From assembly GCF_001854805.1 (NCBI RefSeq), contig NZ_MBLO01000234.1, positions 1 through 64,000 on the forward strand: DNA of 64,000 bases, read 5' to 3'. This document shows, piece after piece, positions 25,698 through 35,960 of the stretch. Below the pieces are notes generated by a model. It saw only the letters and a list, made by a program, of their open reading frames with translations. It made no database searches and was not told the origin of the DNA. Numbering within the stretch: position 1 is the stretch's first letter; each line of letters opens with the position of its first letter. Origin of the DNA: Pseudofrankia coriaricola. GTDB taxonomy: Bacteria; Actinomycetota; Actinomycetes; Frankiales; Frankiaceae. A program made the translations under genes and the position numbers.

Positions 25698-26645
25698 ATG
25701 GCCGCGGACCCGCACGACTTCGACGTCTCCATGGCGACCGGGATCGGCTGGTCCTCCCGGCGGCTGCGGGAGGGACTGGTCCGGCGGGTGCTGATGGCGG
25801 CGGCGCTGCTGTCGGTGGCCACCACCATCGGGATCGTGGTGGCGCTGGCCGTGCCCACGGTGCAGTTCTTCACCCGGGTCAGCCCGGTCGAGTTCCTGAC
25901 CGGCACGGAGTGGACACCGCTGTTCGCGAGCCCTCATTTCGGGGTGCTGCCGCTGGTCACCGCCACCGCGGTCACCACGTTCTGGGCGCTGCTCGTGGCG
26001 CTTCCGTTGGGCCTGGGCTGCGCCGCCTACCTGTCCGAGTACGCCGGCCGGCGGACCCGGAAGATCTTCAAGCCGCTGTTGGAGATCCTTGCCGGGGTTC
26101 CGACGGTCGTGTACGGATTCTTCGCGTTGACATTCCTCACCCCGTTGCTGCGCGACATCTGGATCCTGCCCGGCAAGGGCCCGCAGATCTACAACGCGCT
26201 CTCGGCCGGGCTCGTGATGGGAATCATGATCATTCCGACCGTCGCGTCGTTGTCCGAGGACGCGATGAGCGCGGTGCCCGACGACCTGCGCGCGGGAGCG
26301 CGGGCGCTGGGCAGCACCGCGCGGCAGGTCACCACGCGGGTCACGATCCCGGCCGCGCTGTCCGGCATCATCGCGGCGACCATGCTGGCGGTGTCGCGGG
26401 CGGTCGGCGAGACCATGATCGTCGCCGTGGCGGCGGGCGGTACGGCCAACCTCAGTCTCGACCCGACCGAGCCGATGCAGACCATGACCGCGTTCATCGC
26501 GGCGGCCGCGCTGGGCGACCAGCCGACCGGCAGTATCGGCTACCAGACGCTCTTCGCGGTCGGATCACTGCTTTTCGTCATCACCTTGATCATGAACATC
26601 GTGAGTATCCGGCTGGTGCGCCGGTACCGGGAGGTGTACGAATGA
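25698..26645 (+). CDS. pstC: Phosphate ABC transporter permease PstC
   Basis: This 315-aa permease has six membrane spans and an MetI-like fold. The cytoplasmic coupling segment is ARALGSTARQVTTRVTIPAA, and VSRAVGETMIVAVAAGGTAN is the typical PstC signature. A periplasmic loop (SPVEFLTGTEWTPLFASPHF) separates the first two spans, as in other PstC proteins. It pairs with PstA in the membrane to form the channel for the PstS ligand. The start lies one base after the pstS stop, and its TGA overlaps the pstA ATG. Confidence 0.93.
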   Translation: MAADPHDFDVSMATGIGWSSRRLREGLVRRVLMAAALLSVATTIGIVVALAVPTVQFFTRVSPVEFLTGTEWTPLFASPHFGVLPLVTATAVTTFWALLVALPLGLGCAAYLSEYAGRRTRKIFKPLLEILAGVPTVVYGFFALTFLTPLLRDIWILPGKGPQIYNALSAGLVMGIMIIPTVASLSEDAMSAVPDDLRAGARALGSTARQVTTRVTIPAALSGIIAATMLAVSRAVGETMIVAVAAGGTANLSLDPTEPMQTMTAFIAAAALGDQPTGSIGYQTLFAVGSLLFVITLIMNIVSIRLVRRYREVYE

Positions 26646-27538
26646 CCGCGGAAGTCGAACCCCCTGGGCGGTCGGTCGAATACCAGATCGAGACCGTCCG
26701 CGGATCGATCCGCGATGCGACGTTCCGGCTGGCCATGTTCTTCAGCATCGGTGTCGCCATCGCCGCACTGGGCACCCTGCTCGTGCAGGTCTTCGTCGAC
26801 GCCCTGCCCCGGCTCAACCTGGACCTGCTGACCCAGTTCCCGGCCAGCCTGCCGGCGCTGGCCGGCGCGCGGTCCGCGATCATCGGATCGATCTGGGTGA
26901 TCGGGGCCACCGCGCTGTTCACGATCCCGCTCGGCGTGGCTGCGGCCATCTACATGGAGGTGTTCGCCGACCCGCGGCGCTGGTACAACCGGATGATCGA
27001 GGTCAACATCCAGAACCTCGCGGCGGTGCCGTCGATCGTCTACGGCATCCTCGGGCTGGGCCTGCTCGCGCGGGCGGCGCATCTCGGGCAGACCGTGCTC
27101 ACCGCCGCCCTGACGCTCACCCTGCTGGTCCTGCCCGTCGTCATCATCGTGTCGAGGGAGGCGATGCGGGCCATCCCCAGCTCCATCCGGGACGCCTCCC
27201 TCGCGCTCGGCGCGACCGAGCAGCAGACGGTGTGGCGCCATACGTTGCCGTTGGCTGTCCCGGGGATCGCCACCGGGATCATCCTCGCGTTGTCCCGGGC
27301 GATCGGTGAGGCGGCGCCGCTGCTGCTTCTCGGCGGCCTGGCCTACGTCACGTTCACCCCGACCGGCCTGGACAGCAGGTTCACCGTTCTGCCGATCCAG
27401 ATCTTCAACTGGGTCTCCCGCCCGCAGGAGGAGTTCAGGACCCTGGCCGCGGCGGCGATCGTGGTGCTGCTCGCGCTGCTGCTGGTGATGAACAGCATCG
27501 CCATCCTGATCCGGAACCACTACCGGCGGACCTGGTGA
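26642..27538 (+). CDS. pstA: Phosphate ABC transporter permease PstA
   Basis: The 298-aa permease begins at ATG 26642, which overlaps the pstC stop (ATGA). It has six spans and the coupling segment [40 protein letters not shown] is the PstA form of the conserved loop. [20 protein letters not shown] matches the PstA signature near span three. It forms the channel with PstC. Its final codons overlap the pstB GTG (GTGA), continuing the tight coupling of this operon. Confidence 0.93.
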   Translation: MTAEVEPPGRSVEYQIETVRGSIRDATFRLAMFFSIGVAIAALGTLLVQVFVDALPRLNLDLLTQFPASLPALAGARSAIIGSIWVIGATALFTIPLGVAAAIYMEVFADPRRWYNRMIEVNIQNLAAVPSIVYGILGLGLLARAAHLGQTVLTAALTLTLLVLPVVIIVSREAMRAIPSSIRDASLALGATEQQTVWRHTLPLAVPGIATGIILALSRAIGEAAPLLLLGGLAYVTFTPTGLDSRFTVLPIQIFNWVSRPQEEFRTLAAAAIVVLLALLLVMNSIAILIRNHYRRTW

Positions 27539-28512
27539 ACGCGCCGCCTCGAACCCGACCTCATCCCCCCATGCGCTTGCTGAGGACGTCGACCGTGTCC
27601 GATGCAGATGAACCGATGGCGGATCCCTCGCACGAGCTCGCCGACCAGGACCGGCCGGCCGCGGCGGAGGCGCCCCCCCTGGCGGGGAGAATCCCGCGAG
27701 CGACTGGCCGCACGGTGCCGGACGCGCCGGAGGAGATCGTCATCAATGTCGCCGACGTGGCCATCTACTACGGCAGTTTCTGCGCGGTCGGTGGCCTGAC
27801 CGTACAGTTCGGCCGGCGGGAGATCACGGCGCTGATCGGGCCGTCCGGCTGTGGCAAGAGCACGGCGCTGCGTGCCTTCAACCGGATGAACGATCTCATC
27901 CCGGGAGCCCGTCTCACCGGCTCGGTCAGCTACCGCGGTCAGGATCTCTACGGGCCGCGGGTCGACCCGATCACTGTTCGCCGCCGGATCGGGATGGTGT
28001 TCCAGAAGCCGAACCCGTTCCCGAAATCGATCTACGACAACGTCGCCTACGGCCCGCGGGTGACCGGCATGAAGGTGCCGAACATGGACGACGTGGTCGA
28101 GGAGGCGCTCACCAGCGCCGCACTCTGGGACGAGGTGAAGGACAAACTCCGCCAGCACGCGTTCGGCCTGTCCGGGGGGCAGCAGCAGCGGCTCTGCATC
28201 GCCCGGACCATCGCGGTGCGGCCCGACGTCGTCCTCATGGACGAGCCGTGCTCAGCCCTCGACCCGATCTCCACCGCCAAGATCGAGTACATGATGACTG
28301 AGCTGGCCGACGAGTACACCATCATCATCGTCACGCACAACATGCAGCAGGCGGCCCGGATCTCCGACCGAACCGCGTTCTTCACCACCGAGGTCGACGA
28401 CGCGACCGGCCGGCGCTCGGGTCTGATGGTGGAGTTTGACCGGACGGCGAAGATCTTCAGCACGCCATCCGATCAGCGGACGGAGGACTATATCTCCGGC
28501 AAGTTCGGCTGA
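27535..28512 (+). CDS. pstB: Phosphate ABC transporter ATP-binding protein PstB
   Basis: PstB powers uptake by hydrolysing ATP on the inner face of the membrane. Motifs are Walker [11 protein letters not shown]-loop [20 protein letters not shown], signature [16 protein letters not shown], Walker [14 protein letters not shown] and the switch histidine in [11 protein letters not shown]. At 325 aa from GTG 27535 (overlapping the pstA stop) it carries a 65-residue N-terminal extension. GTG 27595, with GAGGA upstream, would give a form nearer the usual 260-300 aa. The C-terminus (EDYISGKFG) is typical of PstB. Confidence 0.93.
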   Translation: MNAPPRTRPHPPMRLLRTSTVSDADEPMADPSHELADQDRPAAAEAPPLAGRIPRATGRTVPDAPEEIVINVADVAIYYGSFCAVGGLTVQFGRREITALIGPSGCGKSTALRAFNRMNDLIPGARLTGSVSYRGQDLYGPRVDPITVRRRIGMVFQKPNPFPKSIYDNVAYGPRVTGMKVPNMDDVVEEALTSAALWDEVKDKLRQHAFGLSGGQQQRLCIARTIAVRPDVVLMDEPCSALDPISTAKIEYMMTELADEYTIIIVTHNMQQAARISDRTAFFTTEVDDATGRRSGLMVEFDRTAKIFSTPSDQRTEDYISGKFG

Positions 28513-28523
28513 GTCTCCGCGGG

Positions 28524-29195
28524 TCAGCTCTTGGCGGGAAAGAAAGGGTTGTCCCAGGTGTCGAGGGCGGTGACCTTGTTCAGGGGCTTGCGGCGGACCG
28601 GGCCGTGGTGGCCCTCCGGCCAGCCGACGGCGACCAGGGAGGCGATCCGCCACCCGTCCGGGATGCCGACGTAGGAACGCAGCTTGTCCTCGCCGAAGGT
28701 GAACCAGGTGCTGGGAACGGTGCCGAGCCCGTGGGCGCGGGCGGCGAGCAGGAAGTTCTGCATCGCGGGAAAGATCGAGCCCGCCTCCAGGAACTCGTCG
28801 ACGAAGCCCGTCAGCCGGTGGCAGAACAGCACGTAGGCCGGCACGTTCTCGAAGTCGTCGACGAGGTGCAGCATCGTGCGGGTCAGCCGGGCCTGATGGG
28901 AGTTGTCGTCGTCCGCGGGGCGCGGCTCGTAGCCGTAGATGCTGGTGCAGACCCAGTCCCAGCCGGCGCGGAACGCCGGGCCCAGGATCGCTCGGGCCTC
29001 CGGCGAGCGCAGGACGATGAAACGCCAGCCCTGCGCGTTGGAACCGCTCGGCGCCCAGGTGGCCGCCTGCAGACATCGGGCCAGCACCTCGTCCGGCACC
29101 GGGTCCGGCCGGAAGCGCCGCAGCGAGCGCGCCGTCCGCATCGCCTCGAACAGATCTATCTGAGGCGTGTCGGACCCCTGCTCCACCTCGACCAT
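28524..29195 (-). CDS. Nitroreductase-family FMN oxidoreductase
   Basis: The ATG at 29195 has GGAGGAGG eight bases upstream; the longer frame is discarded. The 223-aa protein has nitroreductase-fold motifs: the FMN-phosphate-binding TARSLRRFRPDPVPDEVLAR, then AATWAPSGSNAQGWRFIV, the mid-segment FPAMQNFLLAARAHGLGTV and the C-terminal VAVGWPEGHHGPVRRKPL. Members are FMN-dependent dimers that reduce nitro groups, quinones or enones using NAD(P)H. The substrate is unknown. It converges on pstB with 11 bases between stops, and no obvious hairpin separates them. Confidence 0.9.
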   Translation of the reverse strand: MVEVEQGSDTPQIDLFEAMRTARSLRRFRPDPVPDEVLARCLQAATWAPSGSNAQGWRFIVLRSPEARAILGPAFRAGWDWVCTSIYGYEPRPADDDNSHQARLTRTMLHLVDDFENVPAYVLFCHRLTGFVDEFLEAGSIFPAMQNFLLAARAHGLGTVPSTWFTFGEDKLRSYVGIPDGWRIASLVAVGWPEGHHGPVRRKPLNKVTALDTWDNPFFPAKS

Positions 29196-29495
29196 GGCGA
29201 CCTCCTCCCGGCCCACCCAACCTCCCGTAACTTCGACGTCGGGGTCAAATAACGCGCCGATCATCCCCGTTTGCCCCGTATCCGGCAGCCGCCGGCATCT
29301 CGCTGCCGAGCCGCGCCACTGAAGTCCCCTGAAGCCCCGCCCCGCCCCGCCCGTCGGTCGCCTGATCGCGGTTTCTGCCCTTGGGCGGTCGTGAACGGGA
29401 CTGGATGACATCCACCGGAGGGCACGGGCGGCGATCAAGCGGCCGTCGGCTGCCACGTGGTCGCGCGATCTGCGTGGGGTGCGGTCAGGCGGCGA
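29196..29495. other. Intergenic region between P1 peptidase and nitroreductase
   Basis: About 300 bases on the upstream side of the nitroreductase. No gene, clear hairpin or repeat is seen. It should hold the nitroreductase promoter. Confidence 0.35.
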
Positions 29496-30716
<1,221 letters not shown>

Positions 30717-31261
30717 AGACCCGATCCTGCCCGGCTACATGCGGCCGATGCGCGCGCGGGTGGCGGGCGCAACCCGGCGGCCGTGACCCGTGACCCGGCG
30801 GCCGAGACCCGAGACCCGTGGCCTGTGAGCCGCGAACCGCGACGAGCGGCCGGCGATCCGGCCGCCGGCCTCGTTCGGCCCGGGCCTCGCCGCCGCGCTG
30901 CCGCGGGCCACGCTGCGTGTGCACGAGCACCTGGGGCACTTCGGCCCCTTCCAGGCACCCGCCGCGGTCGGCGCCGACATCCTGAGGCATCTCGCCGATC
31001 CGGCTTCCCCACGGGCCGCCGCCGCGTCCGGCGACCGCCCGTTGGCTCCACAGCCTCGCGGGTAGGGCCGGCAGGGCCGAGGAGCCGGCCGACGGGCTTC
31101 GACGGGCTTCTCTGCCGGCCCGGCAAGGGATCGTCAGGGCCTTCTCACCGCAATGGCGCGACCCCGCGTGGTCGGAGGCCTCGCGTGGTCGGAGGCTCGG
31201 CCGCCGGCGCGGACTGACAGCCCGGCGGCGGGAGACAGCCACGGCGAGGGAAGATGCGGGC
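30717..31261. other. Intergenic region carrying a hydrolase remnant
   Basis: Between the divergent P1 peptidase and NudC-like genes. It contains short GTGACCC/GAGACCC repeats at about 30780-30825 and the alpha/beta-hydrolase remnant listed separately. The last 190 bases hold the NudC-like promoter region; no boxes were identified. Confidence 0.4.
30829..31065 (+). pseudogene. C-terminal remnant of an alpha/beta-hydrolase
   Basis: A start-less open frame encodes ASFGPGLAAALPRATLRVHE and HLGHFGPFQAPAAVGADILR, then a disordered tail to a TAG at 31063-31065. LGHFGP with a preceding beta-strand is the catalytic-histidine end of alpha/beta-hydrolases such as epoxide hydrolases. No nucleophile-elbow half is present upstream, where repeats begin. 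Codon bias fits real coding sequence, so this looks like the end of a decayed gene. Confidence 0.45.
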
Positions 31262-32284
31262 GTGAGTGGATTTGGGCTGGTCAGGCCGCCCGCGCTGGCA
31301 AGCGCCACTGTCCTGCGGGAGGAACTGTTCCGGCTGGACATAGGGCGCCAACAGGAGAGCTGGGCGACGGCGCGGGTTGTCATCCTCGACGACGAGGGAC
31401 GCTCGACGATCGCGCTACCGGCCCGGCCACGCGCCCAGCGGCCCGAGGAGATCGGTGGTGCGCCCGAAGCGTCACCGCCCGCCGATGCCGATGCCGTGGC
31501 GCGGCTGGTGACCCGTTCCGGGGTGAGCGTCGCGGCGTCCCCGTCGACCGACGCCGTGCTGCTCGGCGAGGCTGACGGGACCGTCTACTGGGCGTTGCGC
31601 GCCGACCGCGCCGACCGCGCCGAGGAGGTGGCGAAAGCGCGCTGGCTGAACCTCGCCACCGTCGGCGGCGAGCTGCCCGGACTCGACGCCGCTCTGTTCA
31701 CGACCGCGGTCTCGCTGCTGACCTGGCACGACCGCGCCCGGTACTGTGCCCGCGACGGCTCGCCGACCCGGCCGACGAAGGCCGGCTGGGCGCGGGTGTG
31801 TGCCGCCAAGGAACACGAGGAGTTTCCCCGTATGGACCCGGCGATCATCTGCCTGGTTCATGACGGCGCCGACCAGGTCCTGCTCGGCCGGCAGAGGACG
31901 TGGCCGGCGGGGCGGTTCTCGGTGCTCGCGGGCTTCGTCGAGGCCGGGGAGTCCCTCGAGGCGTGCGTGGTACGGGAGATCAACGAGGAGGTCGGCATCG
32001 ACGTCACAGACGTCAGCTACCTGGGAAGCCAGGCCTGGCCGTTCCCGCGCTCCCTCATGCTCGCCTTCCACGCCGCCGCGGACCCGTCCCAGCCGATCAG
32101 GCTGGACGACAACGAGATCGCCGAAGCGATGTGGGTGCATCGCCGCGACCTCGACGAGGCGCTGGAACGGGGCGACTGGCGCGGCGGCGGCGACGGCCAG
32201 CTGCTCCTGCCCGGCCACTCGTCGATCGCCCGCATCATGATCGAGTCCTGGGTCGCCGACCGAGACTCGATCCGTGGCATCTGA
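31262..32284 (+). CDS. nudC: NudC-like NAD(+)/NADH pyrophosphatase
   Basis: This 340-aa Nudix hydrolase should cut NAD(H), and in bacteria NAD-capped RNA, to NMN(H) and AMP. The GTG at 31262 has GAGGGAAG upstream. The Nudix box is intact (GFVEAGESLEACVVREINEE, then VGI), followed by the family-defining SQAWPFPRSLM (usually SQPWPFP). The zinc ribbon is eroded: the first pair reads CARD instead of CxxC, and the second site keeps only the Cys in RVC before AAKEHEEFPRMDP. An N-terminal domain (1-160) is present as in NudC. Loss of zinc ligands may affect dimer stability but not the active site. Confidence 0.88.
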   Translation: MSGFGLVRPPALASATVLREELFRLDIGRQQESWATARVVILDDEGRSTIALPARPRAQRPEEIGGAPEASPPADADAVARLVTRSGVSVAASPSTDAVLLGEADGTVYWALRADRADRAEEVAKARWLNLATVGGELPGLDAALFTTAVSLLTWHDRARYCARDGSPTRPTKAGWARVCAAKEHEEFPRMDPAIICLVHDGADQVLLGRQRTWPAGRFSVLAGFVEAGESLEACVVREINEEVGIDVTDVSYLGSQAWPFPRSLMLAFHAAADPSQPIRLDDNEIAEAMWVHRRDLDEALERGDWRGGGDGQLLLPGHSSIARIMIESWVADRDSIRGI

Positions 32285-32581
32285 GCACGTCCATAGGCAG
32301 GCCTATCCGACACAGTTCACCCGACGGGGTACGGACTGTGTTACCTGAGAAGCCTATGGAGTGGCTGAGGCACCACAGATCGGGATTGAGCTGGCGTCTG
32401 GCGGAGATGGCACCTGTCCGTGGGCGTGGCGGGGTGAGGCTTTCATCCTCACCGGCGGCGGTGGCTCGGTCAGCGGCCCGCACAGCCGTGCGCGGTCAAT
32501 CGCGGAGAGTAGGCGCCGCGGAGTTGGGTGTTGATCGGCGGCCGTGGGAAGAGTACCCAGGTCCGGGACGGGTCGGTGGTG
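32285..32581. other. Convergent intergenic region with two small dyads
   Basis: ATAGGC-AG-GCCTAT (32293-32306) and ACACAGT/ACTGTGT (32310-32316 and 32335-32341) follow the nudC stop by 9-57 bases and may form a weak terminator. The rest is featureless. Confidence 0.35.
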
Positions 32582-33160
32582 CTAGGCAATGACGCCGAAG
32601 GCGGCCAGGAGGCGGCGCAGGGTGGCCGTGGGCAGGCCGATGACGTTGTCGAGGTCGCCTTCGACGCCTGCCACCAGGCGCCCGCCCAGGCCCTGGATCG
32701 CGTAGGCGCCGGCCTTGCCGAACGGTTCGCCCGAGGCGGCATACTCGCGGATCTCGTCCTCGCCGAGCGGGCGCATCGTTACGGTGGTCGTCGCCGCGCC
32801 TTCCCGGTGCTCGCCCGTGGCCGCGTCTACCACGGCGAGCCCCGTCACGACCCGGTGCGTCCGGCCGTCGAGCCGGCTGATCATCTCGACCGCCTCGTCC
32901 TGGTCGGCGGGCTTGCCGAAGATTCGCCCGTCCAGCTCGACGACCGTGTCACCGCCGATGACCAGCGCGTCGCCCACGCATCCCGCCACCGCCCGTGCCT
33001 TGCGCCGGGCCAGCTGAAGCGCGAAGTCCTCCGGGCCGGCAAAGGTCTCGACGTTCTCGTCGACGTTGCTGGTCACGACCTCGAAGGCCACGCCCATGCC
33101 GGCGAGCAGCTCGCGTCGCCGCGGCGACCCGGAGGCAAGCACGATCCGCCTGAGGGACAT
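32582..33160 (-). CDS. maf: Maf-family nucleotide pyrophosphatase
   Basis: The 192-aa protein shows the Maf pattern: N-terminal LASGSPRRRELLAGMGVAFE, the catalytic/metal site VIGGDTVVELDGRIFGKP, and C-terminal GEPFGKAGAYAIQGLGGRLV with GDLDNVIGLP. Maf proteins hydrolyse dTTP, UTP or modified NTPs to monophosphates, limiting incorporation of altered nucleotides and influencing septation. AAGGAG four bases before ATG 33160 gives a secure start. In actinomycetes maf often neighbours acyl-CoA carboxylase genes; here it stands alone between nudC and the glutamine synthetase operon. Confidence 0.93.
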   Translation of the reverse strand: MSLRRIVLASGSPRRRELLAGMGVAFEVVTSNVDENVETFAGPEDFALQLARRKARAVAGCVGDALVIGGDTVVELDGRIFGKPADQDEAVEMISRLDGRTHRVVTGLAVVDAATGEHREGAATTTVTMRPLGEDEIREYAASGEPFGKAGAYAIQGLGGRLVAGVEGDLDNVIGLPTATLRRLLAAFGVIA

Positions 33161-33483
33161 CTGGCTCCTTCACGGCTGAGGCGGCCGCGCGACTGACGCC
33201 GCGCGTTGCTGACGACCGGGGCTGGTGTGGCGCCGCCCGGCTCGACGTGGCCCGGCCCGGCCCGGCTTGCGCGGTGCGACTGGCGGCGGCGGTGCGGCTC
33301 TGACCGGCTCCATCGTCGAGCATGCCGGTGCGGTCATGTGTATGTCACGAATCGTCACGCTCGCGTAACCTGTCTTGTTTCCTACCCCGATACCTTGTTT
33401 CCCGTTAGGGTGCGAGTCGGCGGCAGGGGAGCGAGCGTCGACGCGCCGTCGCCCGGACCCCTTCCGAGCCAGTGGAGCCTGAC
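33161..33483. other. Promoter region of the glutamine synthetase/Glx operon
   Basis: This 323-bp gap between divergent maf and glnT holds the GlnR-like half sites listed at 33344-33402. No gene is seen. Confidence 0.45.
33344..33402. promoter_or_regulatory. Candidate GlnR operator cluster
   Basis: Five GlnR-type half sites cluster 80-140 bases before the glutamine synthetase gene: GTCAC (33344), GTCAC (33354), GTAAC (33365), and GTTTC (33377 and 33397, i.e. GAAAC on the other strand). GTCAC-n6-GTAAC has the spacing of the actinomycete box gTnAC-n6-GaAAC. The two GTTTC lie in a repeated word CTTGTTTCC, 20 bp apart. Nitrogen control by GlnR would fit the downstream operon; this is read by eye. 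Confidence 0.45.
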
Positions 33484-34869
33484 GTGACGATCGACGAAAG
33501 TGCCCCCCGCACCGACCCCGTCCCAGCCGTGGCGGCGGGGCTGGATCTCGCCGCCCGGGCCCGCCAGGACGGAGTGAGGTTCATCCTCGCGATGTTCGTC
33601 GACCTCGTCGGCAAGCCGTGCGCGAAGCTCGTGCCGATCGAGGCTGTCGACGAACTGCTGGCCGACGGCGTCGGGTTCGCCGGCTACGCGGTGGGCGCGA
33701 TAGGCCAGGTGCCGTCGGACCCCGACCTGATCGCCATCCCCGACCCGGCGAGCTACACCCCGTTGCCCTGGGTCAAGGAGGGCCTCGCGCTGGTGCACTG
33801 CGACCCGCACGTCGAAGGCGTGCCCTGGCACTTCGCGCCGCGGGTGATCCTCAAGGCTCAGCTCGCGGCGGCGACGAGCCGGCGCCTGGAGCTGTTCGCC
33901 GGCGCCGAGATCGAGTACTTCCTGGTCACCCGTGGCCCGGACGGTGCGCTCGGGCTCGCGGACCCGCGGGACGTCGCGCCCCGCCCCTGCTATGACGCCC
34001 GCGGCCTGACCCGGATGTACGACCACCTCACCGAGGTGTCGACGGCGATGAACGCGCTCGGCTGGGCGAACTACGCCAACGACCACGAGGACGCGAACGG
34101 CCAGTTCGAGCAGAACTTCGCCTACGCCGACGCGCTGACCACCGCCGACCGGGTGATCACCGCCCGCTACCTGATCTCCGTGCTGGCCGAGCGCCGCGGC
34201 ATGACCGCGACCTACATGCCCAAGCCGTTCGCCGACCGGACCGGCTCCGGCCTGCACCTGCACCTGTCGCTGTGGCATGACCGCACGCCGCTGTTCCCCG
34301 CCGGGGACGCAGCCGCGCCGTTCGGGCTGTCCGACGTCGCGCGCCGTTTCCTCGCCGGCATCCTCGAGCACGCGCCCGCCCTGCAGGCGGTGCTCGCGCC
34401 GACCGTCAACTCCTACAAGCGCACCGGCGCGACGTCGACCCGTTCGGGCGCGACCTGGTCGCCCAGCCGCGCGACCTACGGCGGCAACGACCGCACTCAC
34501 TACGTGCGCATCCCCGACCGCAACCGGATCGAGCTGCGCGGCGGGGACGGCTCGGCCAACCCGTACCTGGCGATGACGGCGGCGCTCGCCGCCGGCCTCG
34601 ACGGCATCGAGCGCGCGCTCGACCCGGGCGGCCCCGGCCCGGGTCCCAGTTCCGGCGCCGTCGCGGGCGAGCCGGCGAGGTCCGAGCTGCCGCCGACGCT
34701 GCTGCACGCGGTGGAGGCGCTGGGCGCTGACCCGGTCGTCGCCGCCGGTCTGGACGCCGCCGGGCCGGGGGTGGCCGACTACTTCGCCGCGCTCAAGCGC
34801 GACGAGTTCTTCGAATGGCACGCGGGCGTCGGCCCCTGGGAGCACGACAGCTACCTCACAGCCTTCTGA
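33484..34869 (+). CDS. glnT: Type III glutamine synthetase (GlnT/GmaS-like)
   Basis: The 461-aa enzyme should join glutamate with ammonia, or methylamine in GmaS relatives, using ATP. GTG 33484 is favoured by GGAG six bases upstream; a GTG at 33472 would add four residues. Active-site segments are ELFAGAEIEYFLVTRG (metal glutamates), GQFEQNFAYADALTTADRVI, GSGLHLHLSLW, the glutamate/ATP loop NSYKRTGATSTRSGATWSPS and RIELRGGDGSANPYLAMTA. No adenylylation-loop signature is visible. It heads an operon with GlxB, GlxC and GlxD, the glutamate-synthase-like trio. That set matches glnT-glxBCD of rhizobia or gmaS-mgsABC of the N-methylglutamate pathway; which applies cannot be decided here. Confidence 0.88.
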   Translation: MTIDESAPRTDPVPAVAAGLDLAARARQDGVRFILAMFVDLVGKPCAKLVPIEAVDELLADGVGFAGYAVGAIGQVPSDPDLIAIPDPASYTPLPWVKEGLALVHCDPHVEGVPWHFAPRVILKAQLAAATSRRLELFAGAEIEYFLVTRGPDGALGLADPRDVAPRPCYDARGLTRMYDHLTEVSTAMNALGWANYANDHEDANGQFEQNFAYADALTTADRVITARYLISVLAERRGMTATYMPKPFADRTGSGLHLHLSLWHDRTPLFPAGDAAAPFGLSDVARRFLAGILEHAPALQAVLAPTVNSYKRTGATSTRSGATWSPSRATYGGNDRTHYVRIPDRNRIELRGGDGSANPYLAMTAALAAGLDGIERALDPGGPGPGPSSGAVAGEPARSELPPTLLHAVEALGADPVVAAGLDAAGPGVADYFAALKRDEFFEWHAGVGPWEHDSYLTAF

Positions 34870-34938
34870 CCTTTACAACCTTCTGACCCTTCGCCGTATC
34901 CCCTTGCTCGCCGCATTTCCCGAAAGGAGATCAGGCCC

Positions 34939-35931
34939 GTGTGCGGGATAGTCGGGCTCCACCTGCGCGACCCCGAGCTGTATCCCCAGCTCGGGCGCCT
35001 GTTGGAGACCATGTTGTGCCAGGTCGCCGAGCGCGGACCTGACTCGGCCGGCGTCGCCGTCTACGGCGACCAGCGCCGCTGCCCGGAGGGCCACGCCGCC
35101 GTGTCCGTGCTGCTGCCGGCGACCGGCGCCACGCCCGCGACCGGCGCCACGCCCGCAGTCGGTGCGGTGCCGGCGACCGGCGCCGTGTCGGCGACCGGCG
35201 CCGCGTTGGACGCGGCCAGGGCTGAGCTCTCGGCCGCCGTGCGGGCGGCGTTGTCGGGCGGGCCCGACCCGCTGGTGACCGCCGCGGGCGCCACCACCGT
35301 GATCGCGGCGCCGGTCGCCGTCGACACGTTGGTCGACGCGGTCCGCCGGTCGGCGCCCGGCGCACTGGTCGTCGGCTCCGGCCTGGACCTGACCGTATAC
35401 AAGGACGTCGGAAACCCCCGGGACCTGGCCGTCACCTACGACCTGGCGAACGCGTGGGGCTGGCAGGGCCTCGCGCACACCCGGATGGCGACAGAGTCGG
35501 CTGTCGTCCCGGCGGGCTGCCACCCGTTCTCGGTCGGCCCCGACCAGTGCCTCGTCCACAACGGCTCGTTCGCCAACCACGCGACGATCCGCCGGGAGCT
35601 CGAGGCCGAGGGCGTCCGGTTCGACTCGGAGAACGACTCCGAGGTCGGCGCCCGGTTCGTCGCCGCGAGGCTCGCCGAGGGCGTCGACCTGGACAAGGCG
35701 CTGCGACTGCTGTGCGAGCGGTTCGACGGCTTCTACACGTTGCTCGTCACCAGTAACGACGGGTTCGCCGTCGTGCGCGACGCCATCGCGTGCAAGCCGG
35801 CGATCATCGCCGAGACCGACGCCTGGGTCGCGATGGCCTCGGAGTTCAGGGCCCTCGCGGACCTGCCCGGCATCGACACCGCCCGGATCTACGAGCCCGA
35901 GCCGGAGAGGGTCTACGCATGGCACCGCTGA
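34939..35931 (+). CDS. glxB: Class II glutamine amidotransferase (GlxB/MgsA-like)
   Basis: GTG 34939 is the only sensible start: it places the catalytic Cys at residue 2 (MCGIVGLHLRDPELYPQLGR) and AAAGGAG lies ten bases upstream. The 330-aa Ntn-type domain also shows GLAHTRMATES and CLVHNGSFANH, the glutamine-binding and oxyanion segments. It releases ammonia from glutamine for the synthase partner GlxD. An Ala/Thr/Gly/Pro repeat insertion (ATGATPATGATPAVGAVPAT, residues about 57-90, from imperfect 12-15 bp repeats) lies in an early loop where homologues are shorter. It is followed closely by GlxC. Confidence 0.88.
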   Translation: MCGIVGLHLRDPELYPQLGRLLETMLCQVAERGPDSAGVAVYGDQRRCPEGHAAVSVLLPATGATPATGATPAVGAVPATGAVSATGAALDAARAELSAAVRAALSGGPDPLVTAAGATTVIAAPVAVDTLVDAVRRSAPGALVVGSGLDLTVYKDVGNPRDLAVTYDLANAWGWQGLAHTRMATESAVVPAGCHPFSVGPDQCLVHNGSFANHATIRRELEAEGVRFDSENDSEVGARFVAARLAEGVDLDKALRLLCERFDGFYTLLVTSNDGFAVVRDAIACKPAIIAETDAWVAMASEFRALADLPGIDTARIYEPEPERVYAWHR

Positions 35932-35960
35932 GCGGAGGAGCACGCGCGCGGAGGTCTCCT

